This document shows, in pieces, positions 26,745 through 35,373 of a stretch of 64,000 nt of DNA. Location: the NCBI RefSeq assembly GCF_000266885.1, contig NC_018020.1, forward strand, positions 372,001 to 436,000, given 5' to 3'. The position numbers and the translations under genes are program-made. Source of the stretch: Turneriella parva DSM 21527 (GTDB taxonomy: Bacteria > Spirochaetota > Leptospiria > Turneriellales > Turneriellaceae). The notes beneath the pieces are model-generated. The model ran no database searches, was not told the DNA's origin, and was given only the letters and a program-made list of their open reading frames with translations. Position 1 is the stretch's first letter; the number at the start of each line of letters is the position of its first letter.

Positions 26745-26862
26745 AACGGGGCCTTTTAGAAAGAGGCCACTGGCCGCCGACTGAAAAATCTAATTGGCCA
26801 CAGCCGGTCAGGTTTCAGGCCTATATTCCTTTTCAGACTGTCGTGCGCCCTGACTTTTACCC

Positions 26863-28005
26863 ATGTCAGCCCTCACCATTCTTTCAGACGAAGAACAATC
26901 TTACTTTGACGCGATAAAAGACTTCGCGAAAAAAGAAATCACCCCGCACGTCACGGCGATGGACGAAGCGCAACAGGTCAATAAAGACATCGTCAAGAAG
27001 CTCTTTGAAATGGGCCTCATGGGCATTGAAGTGCCGCAGAGCCTCGAAGGCTCAGAAGCCTCGTTTTTCACGGCGATTCTCGCCGTTCAGGCGATCTCAC
27101 AGGTTGACCCTTCGGTCGGCGTGATGGTCGACGTGCAGAACACACTCGTAAACAATGCGTTCATGCGCTGGGGTTCAGACGCGCTCAAAAAGAAATACCT
27201 GCCGCAGCTCGCTACGGGCAAAGTTGGTTCGTACTGTCTTTCAGAGAGTTCTTCGGGGTCAGATGCATTTGCGCTAAAGACCAAAGCCGTTAAAAAAGAC
27301 GGCAAATACATTCTGAACGGCCAAAAACTGTGGATTACCAACGCAGGTGAAGCAGATATCTTCATTATAATCGCGAACCTGAACCCAGAAGCGGGCTATA
27401 AAGGCATTACTGCGTTTATCGTCGAACGCGGCTTCAAAGGTTTTTCCGTTTCGAAAAAAGAAAACAAACTTGGTATTCGGGCATCGTCGACCTGTGAGCT
27501 CGTGCTCGAAGACTGCGAAGTGCCGCTCGAAAACCTGCTCGGTGAAGAAGGCAAAGGTTATAAAGTTGCGATCGAAACGCTCAACGAAGGCCGAATCGGC
27601 ATCGGCGCACAGATGGTAGGCCTTGCCGAAGCGGCGCTGAACCACGCGGTTGAATACGTCAAAACCCGAAACCAGTTCGGTAAGCCCATCGCGACATTTC
27701 AGGGCATGCAGTTTCAGCTCGCGCAAATGGCGATCGACGTCGAGACTTCGAAACTTATGGTCTATAATGCCGCGCGCCTTAAAGACGCTGGCAAAGACTT
27801 CGTGAAAGAAGCGGCTATGGCCAAGTACCATTCAAGCCAGGTAGCAGAGCGCGTTGCTTCGCTCGCGGTCGAATGCTTCGGCGGTTATGGCTTCGTGAAA
27901 GACTACCCGGTAGAGAAACTTTACCGTGACGCCAAAATCGGCAAAATTTACGAGGGCACGAGCTTCATGCAGCTCATGACCATCAGCAAAATTCTGCTCG
28001 GATGA
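26863..28005 (+). CDS. acyl-CoA dehydrogenase (short/branched-chain type)
   Basis: FAD-dependent desaturation of acyl-CoA to enoyl-CoA, passing electrons to ETF. 380 aa with the complete fold. An N-terminal helical domain is followed by YCLSESSSGSDAFALKT (FAD/substrate signature), GKYILNGQKLWITNAGEAD, and the arginine-rich VEYVKTRNQFGKPIATFQGM. Near the C-terminus are CFGGYGFVKDYPVEKLYRDAK and IYEGTSFMQLMTISKILLG, with the catalytic Glu of IYEGT. The pattern fits SBCAD/BCAD-like enzymes, but chain-length preference is uncertain. A small exported-protein gene follows 16 bp later. Confidence 0.92.
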   Translation: MSALTILSDEEQSYFDAIKDFAKKEITPHVTAMDEAQQVNKDIVKKLFEMGLMGIEVPQSLEGSEASFFTAILAVQAISQVDPSVGVMVDVQNTLVNNAFMRWGSDALKKKYLPQLATGKVGSYCLSESSSGSDAFALKTKAVKKDGKYILNGQKLWITNAGEADIFIIIANLNPEAGYKGITAFIVERGFKGFSVSKKENKLGIRASSTCELVLEDCEVPLENLLGEEGKGYKVAIETLNEGRIGIGAQMVGLAEAALNHAVEYVKTRNQFGKPIATFQGMQFQLAQMAIDVETSKLMVYNAARLKDAGKDFVKEAAMAKYHSSQVAERVASLAVECFGGYGFVKDYPVEKLYRDAKIGKIYEGTSFMQLMTISKILLG

Positions 28006-28021
28006 AAAAAGCGGCCCATTC

Positions 28022-28393
28022 GTGAAACGCGTCTGGGCAACTCTTCTCGTTTTCGTCAGTCTGGCAAGTTTCAGCAGTTTCGCCGAATCGGTCGCGCACC
28101 AAAATCACAACGCATTCTTTCATTGCCAGCATACGCGCCAGAAGATCGAACGCACGAAGCCCTGTCCGTGCGGTTGTAACAAGAAGAAAAAGACGAGAAT
28201 TCGTATCACCACGGCAGACAGCAGCTGTGAATCAGACGATGTCGTCGCGCATGCCCCGCAGTTTGAGAAGCTGGTCTCATCGTCACCTGACTGTAAATTA
28301 ATTCGGGGGCTGGTGGCAGTTTCACGTCATCTGCCCATGGGTTTGCATTCACCCACGTCGCATTCTCTTTCACCACCGGTACCTCCCGGATAA
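28022..28393 (+). CDS. small secreted Cys/His-rich protein, possible metal binder
   Basis: A 123-aa protein starting at GTG, 16 bp after the acyl-CoA dehydrogenase stop. MKRVWATLLVFVSLASFSSFA is a typical signal peptide. The mature part opens with AHQNHNAFFHCQHT and CPCGCNKKKKTR, a cluster of His and Cys suited to binding a soft metal, with two further Cys (SSCESDD, SPDCKLI). The C-terminus is Pro/Ser/His-rich. I do not recognise the family. The next gene is a beta-barrel protein whose mature N-terminus is also Cys-containing, so an envelope metal-handling pair is a hypothesis only. Confidence 0.55.
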   Translation: MKRVWATLLVFVSLASFSSFAESVAHQNHNAFFHCQHTRQKIERTKPCPCGCNKKKKTRIRITTADSSCESDDVVAHAPQFEKLVSSSPDCKLIRGLVAVSRHLPMGLHSPTSHSLSPPVPPG

Positions 28394-28403
28394 TTGTTCA
28401 CTC

Positions 28404-28455
28404 AAGGCCAGATTTTCACCAACAGTTTTCTGAAAAAGGAAACTGTCAGGCCTAA
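28404..28455. terminator. nested inverted repeats ahead of the barrel gene
   Basis: aggcc/ggcct outer arms enclose acagttttc paired with ggaaactgt (one G-T pair), giving a two-step hairpin between the genes ending at 28393 and starting at 28544. The rest of the 150-bp gap holds a smaller acggc/gccgt hairpin and a strong TGAGGAG ribosome-binding site at about 28531. Confidence 0.45.
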
Positions 28456-28543
28456 GCCGACTCATGTTGATCGCACACGGCAAAGCCGTCTGCGGCTAAA
28501 TCTGTCGGTAACAGAAATCAATTATTCATCTTGAGGAGATTTT

Positions 28544-29377
28544 ATGTATTACTTTTCTAAAATATTTGCAATTGCAGTGGTTGTATTCACCGCTTTGCTG
28601 AATCCTACTACGGCATCGGCGAGCTGCGGCATGGGTGTTTGCCCCCTGCCAGTTGCCGGGGGGCTCAACGAGAGGGCGCTCGCGGGTACAGGTGTGCTGC
28701 CATCGCAGCTGGGTCTCGAAACGCGCTACGCGAGTTTTGACATCGGTGGCAAGGGCAGCTATCTGCAGAACAGTGTCACGGCGGTTATCGAGCACCGCTA
28801 TTTTCGCGCGGGCGGTATTCTGCCGCTGATCTATCTTTCGGGCCCGGCAGGCGAAACATGGGGTTTAGGCAACACGACGCTCTTCGGCGAAGTGTATGTT
28901 TTTACCCGGCCCGGTACGCGGTTCTCGGTGGGCAGCCAGCTCGAAACCCCGACCGGCAATCACGACAAGGGGCTCGGCGCTGACCATTTCATGGCGATAC
29001 CCTACATGAATCTGTGGCAGCAGACGGGCGACTGGCGTTTTGCCGCACAGCTGGGTTTTCAGCAGACGCTGGGTCACCATAGCCACGGTGTAGCGAGCCC
29101 TGTGCTCTATGTGAATCCGCATACAGATACCGAACTCATGGCGCGCCTCATGGGCGGGTACACCTGGTATAGCCGCTATTCGGCAGAAGCCGGGGCACTG
29201 TGGCGGCAGGTTTTGGGGCATGACGCGCAGGGCGACAAGACGTTCGTCGACTTCGCACTGGCATTTCGCACCGCTCTCGGTGACTCGCTGGCGCTGCGTG
29301 CCGGTGTGGATGTTCCACTCACCTCGCGGGCCCGCCACCTGTACCAGATGTATCTGAGCTGCTTCTACTATTTCTAG
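28544..29377 (+). CDS. outer-membrane beta-barrel protein
   Basis: A 277-aa exported protein. The signal peptide (IFAIAVVVFTALLNPTTASA) is followed by SCGMGVCPLPVAGG. The remainder alternates polar and hydrophobic residues in strand-sized stretches (GLETRYASFDIGG, WGLGNTTLFGEVYVF, RFSVGSQLETPTGNHDKG, DLALRAGVDVPLT-like) and ends with aromatic YF, as outer-membrane barrels do. A GAGGAG site 7 nt before the ATG confirms the start. It resembles small transporter-like barrels that sit beside metal resistance genes, but no specific family is clear. Confidence 0.7.
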   Translation: MYYFSKIFAIAVVVFTALLNPTTASASCGMGVCPLPVAGGLNERALAGTGVLPSQLGLETRYASFDIGGKGSYLQNSVTAVIEHRYFRAGGILPLIYLSGPAGETWGLGNTTLFGEVYVFTRPGTRFSVGSQLETPTGNHDKGLGADHFMAIPYMNLWQQTGDWRFAAQLGFQQTLGHHSHGVASPVLYVNPHTDTELMARLMGGYTWYSRYSAEAGALWRQVLGHDAQGDKTFVDFALAFRTALGDSLALRAGVDVPLTSRARHLYQMYLSCFYYF

Positions 29378-29446
29378 CAGGCGCACCGGTAACCGACTGC
29401 TTTTGCCCAAGTTTACCGCTCTTCAGGCCGATATTCTAAGGGAGCA

Positions 29447-30961
29447 ATGGCTTATTCTAAGCGTTATTCCCTTATCCTTGCCGGCTGGATTCTCGCGGGA
29501 GTCGCGGTGCTTTTTACGCACTACTGGCAAACGTCGCGTTTCAGCAAAGACGCTGTCGATGAGCAGATCACGCTCGTCGCGGCGTCACATTTTGGTATGT
29601 CGCAGCTCGTCGACAACCTGCCGAATGTCTTTAAAGAGAACCCCCACGCCGCCGCGCTCAAGATCACCGATCTTCGCGGTGCTTTTCTCGGTGCCATGTA
29701 CGACTCGCGCCGCATGCCCCCGCAGACGTATAAAGCGTTTCTCGAAACCCGCGCTTTTGATATCGAGGCTTCACCCTTTACCGGCTACAAACTGCATTCG
29801 TGGGAGAGTAAACGCAGAAAACTGCGCATCGTGTCTTTGAATCTCGAACGCATGCTCATCAGCGAGTATCTGAGCCGCATGAGCCACGACATGGCGCTGC
29901 ACTATGTGATTCCCCTCTATATTCTTTTGGGCCTCGCGATACTTGCAGGCTACCACTACCTGATCTCTGGCACGATGCCAACGTTCAGATTGGCGAAACC
30001 TGTGAAGACTGGTGTGCCCAAATACACTGAGCCGAAAAGCCTGCAACAGGCGGCCCCCAGGGTGCGCACGCCCGCGAATGCGTGGCAGCTGAGACCCGGC
30101 ATTATTGCCGAAAGCCACATACGCGAAACGCTGGCGCACCTCAAAGCAATTTCGGGCGCGCTGTCGGTAAGTTTTTGCGCGCGCCAGAAAGCCGACGCCG
30201 GCGAGAACTGGTCGGGAGTGCTCGAACTCAGGGGCAGCATTCTGGTGAGGGGCGGCGCCATGCAATTGCCACCGCAGAACCTGCAACGCGAAGACTCGAA
30301 CCGCTGGTTTCGCCAATCGCCCGATCGCAGCGAATGGTATTTTTTCGGCGGCGATGATGCCGTGCCGCTCAGCTGCTTCGTGATGCGCTTTGCGAATGCC
30401 GACGCTGCGCCGGCAACAGACTCGCTCGAGCGTATCAGCGACTACGCCAGGCGCAGCACCCGCCCGCTGCTCGTAGAACACTATTATGAAAATTCGATTA
30501 TCGACGCCGAAACGGGTCTTTATAGTAATCCTTATGCAATCTTCACGCTGAAAGAAAAACTTCTTGGGGGCATGGCGTTCGCCACTGCCGCCCTTAGGTT
30601 CGGCGACAAAGACGCTGAGGGCATCGCATCACAAAAGACGGCGCGCACGGCGATACGTGTCATGCGCGAATTTTTTGCTGCTGAGGCTGCACCGACGATT
30701 GCCCGCGGCGCTGAAGATACCCTGCTCATCGTTTTCGCCGGCGAAAAGGTATCGTCGGGTAATGCCAAACGCGCCATAACACAGCTTGTTGCATCTTACC
30801 GAAATCTCGGTCGAAGGGTGCATGCAGGCCTCATTGAAGACTCCGCGACGACCGGGTCGCCGCAGCATGTGCTGAAAACGCTTTCTAACCTGCTTGACAA
30901 ATCGGCGAAAACCGGCGCGATCGAGCTTTACACCGCGGGCACCACAGCGCGAATCCTCTGA
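29447..30961 (+). CDS. membrane-anchored protein with a degenerate GGDEF-like domain
   Basis: 504 aa. Two membrane helices (~7-25 and ~150-172) bracket a periplasmic domain of ~125 residues (FSKDAVDEQITLVAASHFG...). The cytoplasmic part has a GAF-like stretch (~215-330) and then a region beginning ENSIIDAETGLYSNPYAIF, the opening pattern of a diguanylate cyclase domain (D-x-x-TGL-x-N-x-x-x-F). No GGDEF signature follows; the corresponding site reads ARGAEDTLLIVFAG. It is therefore probably catalytically inactive, a receptor or scaffold. Four bases before the next gene, so co-transcribed with it. Domain assignments are from pattern, not search. Confidence 0.6.
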   Translation: MAYSKRYSLILAGWILAGVAVLFTHYWQTSRFSKDAVDEQITLVAASHFGMSQLVDNLPNVFKENPHAAALKITDLRGAFLGAMYDSRRMPPQTYKAFLETRAFDIEASPFTGYKLHSWESKRRKLRIVSLNLERMLISEYLSRMSHDMALHYVIPLYILLGLAILAGYHYLISGTMPTFRLAKPVKTGVPKYTEPKSLQQAAPRVRTPANAWQLRPGIIAESHIRETLAHLKAISGALSVSFCARQKADAGENWSGVLELRGSILVRGGAMQLPPQNLQREDSNRWFRQSPDRSEWYFFGGDDAVPLSCFVMRFANADAAPATDSLERISDYARRSTRPLLVEHYYENSIIDAETGLYSNPYAIFTLKEKLLGGMAFATAALRFGDKDAEGIASQKTARTAIRVMREFFAAEAAPTIARGAEDTLLIVFAGEKVSSGNAKRAITQLVASYRNLGRRVHAGLIEDSATTGSPQHVLKTLSNLLDKSAKTGAIELYTAGTTARIL

Positions 30962-30965
30962 AACT

Positions 30966-31703
30966 ATGTCAGGCCTCGTTTCGCGGCGCATGATGAAAAA
31001 TCTTCTGACCAAAAGGTCAGGGGGCACGCGCGTTATTACCGAAAATGTCGCTGTGCTCAAGGCGATTGAGACAGTACCCAAGATCGCGAGCGTTGAATCA
31101 GATAACTACTACAAAGAACCCGTTACGATTGAATATTATATCCCGAAAGAGAGCCGGTTTGCCTATCAGGTAAAGTACCTGTACGTTCCGCTCTACGACC
31201 CTGAGCCACGCAACGACAATGCACGTATGGTGCTCGAACATTTCAAGAATCTGAATGAACCCATTGACCTGATGAAGGTGATGGATGAGTACCCGCAGTT
31301 TCTCGTGCGCATGCTCGACTACCTCTCACCGCAGATGGGAATCATCGAGAATCTTAGCCGCAGCATTCAAGACGGCCTGGCAGGCGAAACCGACGGATTT
31401 CGCAAAGCGCTTTATACGTGCGAGGTGCTGCGCAAATTCGAGCCGTCGATCGTTTCACTCGAAATCGTAGGGGATTACACAACGTACAACATCAACTGGC
31501 TCGTCAGAAAACTGAACTCTCTGAAACTGGAATTCTCACTCGAAGACCCGACCGTTGAGTTTCTCATGATACGGTACCGGCAGCAGGCCGAGCGCGCCGG
31601 CGAGGTGATTCCTGAGCGGTTCGAGATTCTCTCTCAGATCTTTCTCGAGCAGGCTTTTCCGATGAGCGACGACGATTATGCCGATCTCATGAACCCGGAC
31701 TGA
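30966..31703 (+). CDS. 245-aa cytoplasmic protein of unknown function
   Basis: The ATG at 30966, 4 bp after the upstream stop, is chosen over a longer frame that runs inside that gene. There is no signal peptide or membrane segment. A basic N-terminus (SRRMMKNLLTKRSGGTR) is followed by a predicted beta-rich segment (VTIEYYIPKESRFAYQVKYLYVPLYD) and then helices (YPQFLVRMLDYLSPQMGIIENL). An acidic tail (SDDDYADLMNPD) ends it. I do not recognise the family. The tight spacing suggests it works with the degenerate GGDEF membrane protein. Confidence 0.55.
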   Translation: MSGLVSRRMMKNLLTKRSGGTRVITENVAVLKAIETVPKIASVESDNYYKEPVTIEYYIPKESRFAYQVKYLYVPLYDPEPRNDNARMVLEHFKNLNEPIDLMKVMDEYPQFLVRMLDYLSPQMGIIENLSRSIQDGLAGETDGFRKALYTCEVLRKFEPSIVSLEIVGDYTTYNINWLVRKLNSLKLEFSLEDPTVEFLMIRYRQQAERAGEVIPERFEILSQIFLEQAFPMSDDDYADLMNPD

Positions 31704-31729
31704 CGGGTTCGCCACCGACTCTCGGGAAG

Positions 31730-33091
31730 TCAGGCTGCCGCACTGCGGCGCAGCCGCAGAAAAGCCACAACCATGAACAGCAGAACGGCCACTACCGGGA
31801 AAATCAGCTTCTGCCATAACTCAAGCGGCGACTTAATTTCAATCTCGGCCGATTCTTCGGCGCGCGCTTGGACGACGCCGCCACCTTTGAGGTTTAGCGC
31901 CAGTCGTGTGACCGCTGCGGGAAAAGAAATCACTCCCCGCCCGAGGTTTTTGTCCTGAACGCGCGCAAGTTCGCGTTCGCCGTCGGTGATGGCCAGATTC
32001 TGCGGCTCGGCGATCAGCTGCACACCTGCATCCTGTGGGTACACGGTGCGCAAGGCGAACGGCGTGCCCGATTCATTGTAAGGCATCTGGAATGCAACCT
32101 GAAGAATACGTTCACCGGGTTTCACGCTTTGCGCCACATAGTACTGGCCAGGCACTGAACCTTTCGCCGCAGCGACTTTCAGCCACTGTATGTTCGATGC
32201 TCCGCTGCCGACCGATACCGATGCCTCGGCGACAGTGGCCGCAGGCGGCAAATAGAATTCAAGGCCCGATTGGCCGCCGCGAAAAGTGCGGCGATCGCTG
32301 TTGATAAAGTAAACAATCATGAGGCCTGCGAGCCGGTCTTTTTCGACGCGGCGAAGTTCTACGAGTGTGCGTGCCCGCAATTTGGCGGTCGCGTCGGTGC
32401 TTTCGAAAATCTCAAGATTCACCGATACCGGGCTCGCCATATTCGGTGCAATCACCTTACTGTAGGTGACGCCCTGGTAGACGGTCTGCACCATATATGG
32501 CCCCGTGGTCATCTCAGGCAGCCCCGTGAATTTCGTTACCCCACCGACTGTGCTTGCAGCTGAAACTGGCTGCATACCCTGCTCAAGCTTCAGCAGTTGC
32601 ACGCTGAGGGGTGGTTTGTGCACTGAGCCGGCAGTACCGTTTTCGACGGTTACCTTGATGTCGAGCGCCTCGGTTTGCGAGGGTGCGCCGAAGAATACCA
32701 GAAGTACGAACAGCAGTAACTGCAATAGTCGCGCACCGCAGACGTGGCAGAAGCGCGCAGCGGCTGAAACGACCGGTGTGTTGCAGCTCTGGCACGCGGC
32801 CGGTTGCTGAACCGCCGGTGTTTCTGCCAGCTGCGGCATTTCGGCTTCGATCGCCTGCCACTCTTCAAGCAGTTCACTCTGCAGGCGCGTTGCCGTCAGC
32901 TGGTCCATTTTACCGACACTTGTTTCGTATTCGAGATCTTTGAGCGAAAGACGAATCGAATGCTGGCGTTCGAGCAGACGCTGGCGCTTTTCGCTCACCG
33001 GCAGCGCATCGGATTTGGCGACGCGCAGCTCAGAAAAATACAGGTAGATCGCCGCAGCTGCGACGATGAGGGCAAATACGAAGTATGTCAT
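31730..33091 (-). CDS. membrane protein with zinc ribbon and large exported domain
   Basis: 453 aa with an unusual order. An N-terminal membrane helix (~2-19) leads to a coiled helix with LKDLEYETSVGKMDQLTA, similar to segments beside cytochrome c biogenesis proteins. Next come a four-Cys zinc ribbon CQSCNTPVV...CHVCGARL (~100-121) and a second hydrophobic segment (LLQLLLFVLLVFFG). A ~280-residue beta-rich region follows, with a carboxypeptidase-regulatory-like start (KVTVENGTAGSVHKPPLSVQ), and a C-terminal helix (WQKLIFPVVAVLLFMVVAFL) ends the chain. The zinc ribbon would be cytoplasmic and the beta domain periplasmic. It overlaps the upstream lipoprotein gene by 4 bp. Function unknown. Confidence 0.6.
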   Translation of the reverse strand: MTYFVFALIVAAAAIYLYFSELRVAKSDALPVSEKRQRLLERQHSIRLSLKDLEYETSVGKMDQLTATRLQSELLEEWQAIEAEMPQLAETPAVQQPAACQSCNTPVVSAAARFCHVCGARLLQLLLFVLLVFFGAPSQTEALDIKVTVENGTAGSVHKPPLSVQLLKLEQGMQPVSAASTVGGVTKFTGLPEMTTGPYMVQTVYQGVTYSKVIAPNMASPVSVNLEIFESTDATAKLRARTLVELRRVEKDRLAGLMIVYFINSDRRTFRGGQSGLEFYLPPAATVAEASVSVGSGASNIQWLKVAAAKGSVPGQYYVAQSVKPGERILQVAFQMPYNESGTPFALRTVYPQDAGVQLIAEPQNLAITDGERELARVQDKNLGRGVISFPAAVTRLALNLKGGGVVQARAEESAEIEIKSPLELWQKLIFPVVAVLLFMVVAFLRLRRSAAA

Positions 33092-34227
33092 GATTTACTG
33101 TCGTCGATTTCGACGGCCTTGTTGTAGATTTTGAGAGATTCTGCAGGGGGCATTTTCTGCACGTAGCGCATCGCAGACCCCGTTGACGACAAAAACAGCA
33201 GTTCGTCTTTTACTCCGACGGCAAGCTGCTCTGCCCAGAAGGGCAATTCAACTTCTTTTGTACCGTCTCGGTACGCGAGCACGCCATCTTCGATGTAATA
33301 ATATTGGCGGTCGTTCACAAACGCCGCATCGCCCCAGACTTTAGCCTTCATGCGCCGGCCGATCTTTGAATCTTTCGGGTTAAGCGTCACGAACTGCTGT
33401 GCCCCTGCCCCACCGACGAAAACGCCTGGTATGCGGCTTTCGGCGACGAGATACAGCCGGCTCGCTGCGATATCTTTTGAGACGAGTTTGGTCTTGTCTG
33501 AAAGCTGGTAGAGACGGTAGCTGCCTGCGGCCCCGTAGATCATCCACACTTTGTTATCGGGCGCGGCATAAAAATGTGCATATGCGGGAAACTTGCGCGC
33601 CGACTTTTCGGGCTTTTGCCCGCGGTTGAACAGGCTGTCTTTGCCGGTCTTTGAATCGAACGTATGAATCTGGTCGTTCTTCATGTACCAGACCGTGCCG
33701 TCATTCTTGGCGGCGGGTTTCGTAATACAATGCGATGCACCAGCTTCGATCATTTTATTTGCGGATATCTGCCATAACCAGATCTTGCAGTCTTTAACAG
33801 ATTCTGTCGGCTGTTGCAAGAAGACTGCCTGCAGACCATCGGGAGAAAAATTCACGTCACGAATCTTACCCTGCATCGAATTCTTCTGCTGTGAACCTTT
33901 CTGTCGGTCTATCATGTAAATTCGCATGTTTTCGTAGGCTTTTTTCGGGCTTTTTTTCTCAACCAACAGTATGCGCTGCCCGTCATGCGATGCGCGCAGA
34001 TGCGAAAATGAAAGATCGCGCGCGGTGATAAAAAACTCTTTTGGCAATGACAATTCATACGCATTCTTCATGTACAGCAGCGCGGCGTCATAATCTTCAC
34101 GCGCCAGCGCGGCCTGCGATTTTTCGATAAACTTTTCAGGAGTCGGACCGCAAGCCAGAAACGGCAACGGCAAACTCAGTGCAAGGCACAGAATCGAGCG
34201 GAATCGCTGAAATTTACCGCGTGTCAT
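33088..34227 (-). CDS. lipoprotein with beta-propeller-like domain
   Basis: A 379-aa lipoprotein: signal with LSLPLPFLACGPT, lipobox Cys26. A short TPR-like helix pair (ALAREDYDAALLYMKNAYEL, ~40-59) is followed by repeated WD40/TolB-like strands, including SHLRASHDGQRILLVEKKS and IRDVNFSPDGLQAVFLQ, the 'F-S-P/H-D-G' pattern of such propellers. The rest alternates short beta segments to the C-terminus. It is sandwiched with 4-bp ATGA overlaps between ilvH and the zinc-ribbon protein gene, so all three are translated from one transcript. Role unknown; perhaps envelope assembly or sensing. Confidence 0.65.
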   Translation of the reverse strand: MTRGKFQRFRSILCLALSLPLPFLACGPTPEKFIEKSQAALAREDYDAALLYMKNAYELSLPKEFFITARDLSFSHLRASHDGQRILLVEKKSPKKAYENMRIYMIDRQKGSQQKNSMQGKIRDVNFSPDGLQAVFLQQPTESVKDCKIWLWQISANKMIEAGASHCITKPAAKNDGTVWYMKNDQIHTFDSKTGKDSLFNRGQKPEKSARKFPAYAHFYAAPDNKVWMIYGAAGSYRLYQLSDKTKLVSKDIAASRLYLVAESRIPGVFVGGAGAQQFVTLNPKDSKIGRRMKAKVWGDAAFVNDRQYYYIEDGVLAYRDGTKEVELPFWAEQLAVGVKDELLFLSSTGSAMRYVQKMPPAESLKIYNKAVEIDDSKS

Positions 34228-34697
34228 GGCAGCGCCAGCGCCACGACACCGGTGCGCGCCATATGGATAATTTTGAAACCCTTGATTGCATCGAGAAAGT
34301 GCGTCACACGCCGCGGTTCTGCGACCATCTGCAGCACGATCACCGATTCTGACATTTCAATCACGGTCGTTTCAAAGAGCCTCGACAACATCAGCATTTC
34401 GGCGCGCTCGGTTTTTTTGATTTCGATAGATGCCAGCAGCAGTTCGCGCTTTACCGAACCCTCGCCGGTAAGATTCTGAATTTCGATGACGTCGATCAGC
34501 TTCAAGAGTTGTTTGGTAATCTGCTGTACCATCGCTTCGTCTTCGTCAATGACGAGCGTAATGACCGAATAGCGCGGGTCATTGGTCTCACCGACGCAGA
34601 GCGAATCGATGTTGTAGCTACGCCGGGTAAAGAGCCCGGTAACATGGCTCAGAACACCGGCAGAATTGTTGACCCGCACTGAAAGAACATGCTTCAT
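34224..34697 (-). CDS. ilvH: acetolactate synthase small (regulatory) subunit
   Basis: Regulatory subunit of acetohydroxyacid synthase, in branched-chain amino acid synthesis; binds valine to control the large subunit. 157 aa, the normal length. The N-terminal ACT domain reads HVLSVRVNNSAGVLSHVTGL and FTRRSYNIDSLCVGETND, followed by VITLVIDEDEAMVQQITKQL and LIDVIEIQNLTGEGSVKREL. The C-terminal domain follows. No large subunit gene is in the window. It is the first gene of an overlap operon with two envelope proteins, an unusual setting for ilvH. Confidence 0.92.
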   Translation of the reverse strand: MKHVLSVRVNNSAGVLSHVTGLFTRRSYNIDSLCVGETNDPRYSVITLVIDEDEAMVQQITKQLLKLIDVIEIQNLTGEGSVKRELLLASIEIKKTERAEMLMLSRLFETTVIEMSESVIVLQMVAEPRRVTHFLDAIKGFKIIHMARTGVVALALP

Positions 34698-34739
34698 GAC
34701 TGGCAGGTACCGCAGCCGAAACTGACCGTAAAGATAATT

Positions 34740-34776
34740 GGTTTGTTCCGCTGCGGTTGCCGCGGCTGAACAAACC
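34740..34776 (-). terminator. hairpin after the DUF6580-type gene
   Basis: ggtttgttc (34740-34748) and gaacaaacc (34768-34776) pair around an inner GC-rich stem. It begins 6 bp after the DUF6580-type stop (34782) and precedes the ilvH start (34697), so it separates the riboswitch-controlled unit from the ilvH operon. Confidence 0.65.
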
Positions 34777-34781
34777 TGCTG

Positions 34782-35363
34782 TCAGGCCCGTGACAGGTTC
34801 GGTGAAGCCGCAGCAAGCAGCACAAAATGCCGCTGGGCTATGTGAAATCCCCCGAAAAGGAGAGTCACGAATACCGCATCACCCATGAGTGTGCCCTGAT
34901 AGAAAGGCAACGCCGCCGCGTAACACGCGACCAGACCCGCGAACGTCGGCGGGTAAAGACCGCCGCCGGCCCATACGCCGAAATTAGAGACCGAAAAGAA
35001 AATCAGCCCGGCGACAAGTGCCGCGATCACGGTGCGCGCCACGGTCACACCGCGACGAAAGATGGCCAGGCCAAAGAGAGAGATGACGGCATATGCCGAG
35101 TATTGCCAGTAGAACCCCGGGTAGAACCAGACGAAAGGTTGGCCGCTGGCAGCGTACGTGACATTATTCAGAAACAGATCACTCAGAAACACGGCACCCA
35201 GCGGCAAAACTATGGCCTTAGCTTTACCCGAAAAATGTGCTGCGGCAAAAAGTGCTGCGGCGTTCAGAGGTGACAGATTCGGCAGGTGCGGTATGACGCG
35301 GCTAAAGGCAGCCGCGAACACAATCGTCACCAGCACCGAAAAACGGGGATTTATGGACTTCAT
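34782..35363 (-). CDS. DUF6580-type multispanning membrane protein, putative transporter
   Basis: A 193-aa membrane protein, five to six helices. Landmarks resembling the DUF6580 family: FSRVIPHLPNLSPLNAAALF (~20-39), SGKAKAIVLPLGAVFLSDL, then a Trp/Tyr/Phe-rich loop QPFVWFYPGFYWQYSAY, and FSVSNFGVWAGGGLYPPTFAGLVACY. The ATG at 35363 has GAGGG upstream; a longer in-frame start only adds Arg-rich residues. It is 10 bp downstream of the lipoprotein gene under the cobalamin riboswitch, so it should share B12 control. The compact helix bundle resembles ECF S-components in size, which is inference, not homology shown here. Confidence 0.7.
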   Translation of the reverse strand: MKSINPRFSVLVTIVFAAAFSRVIPHLPNLSPLNAAALFAAAHFSGKAKAIVLPLGAVFLSDLFLNNVTYAASGQPFVWFYPGFYWQYSAYAVISLFGLAIFRRGVTVARTVIAALVAGLIFFSVSNFGVWAGGGLYPPTFAGLVACYAAALPFYQGTLMGDAVFVTLLFGGFHIAQRHFVLLAAASPNLSRA

Positions 35364-35373
35364 TTGGTGGCCC

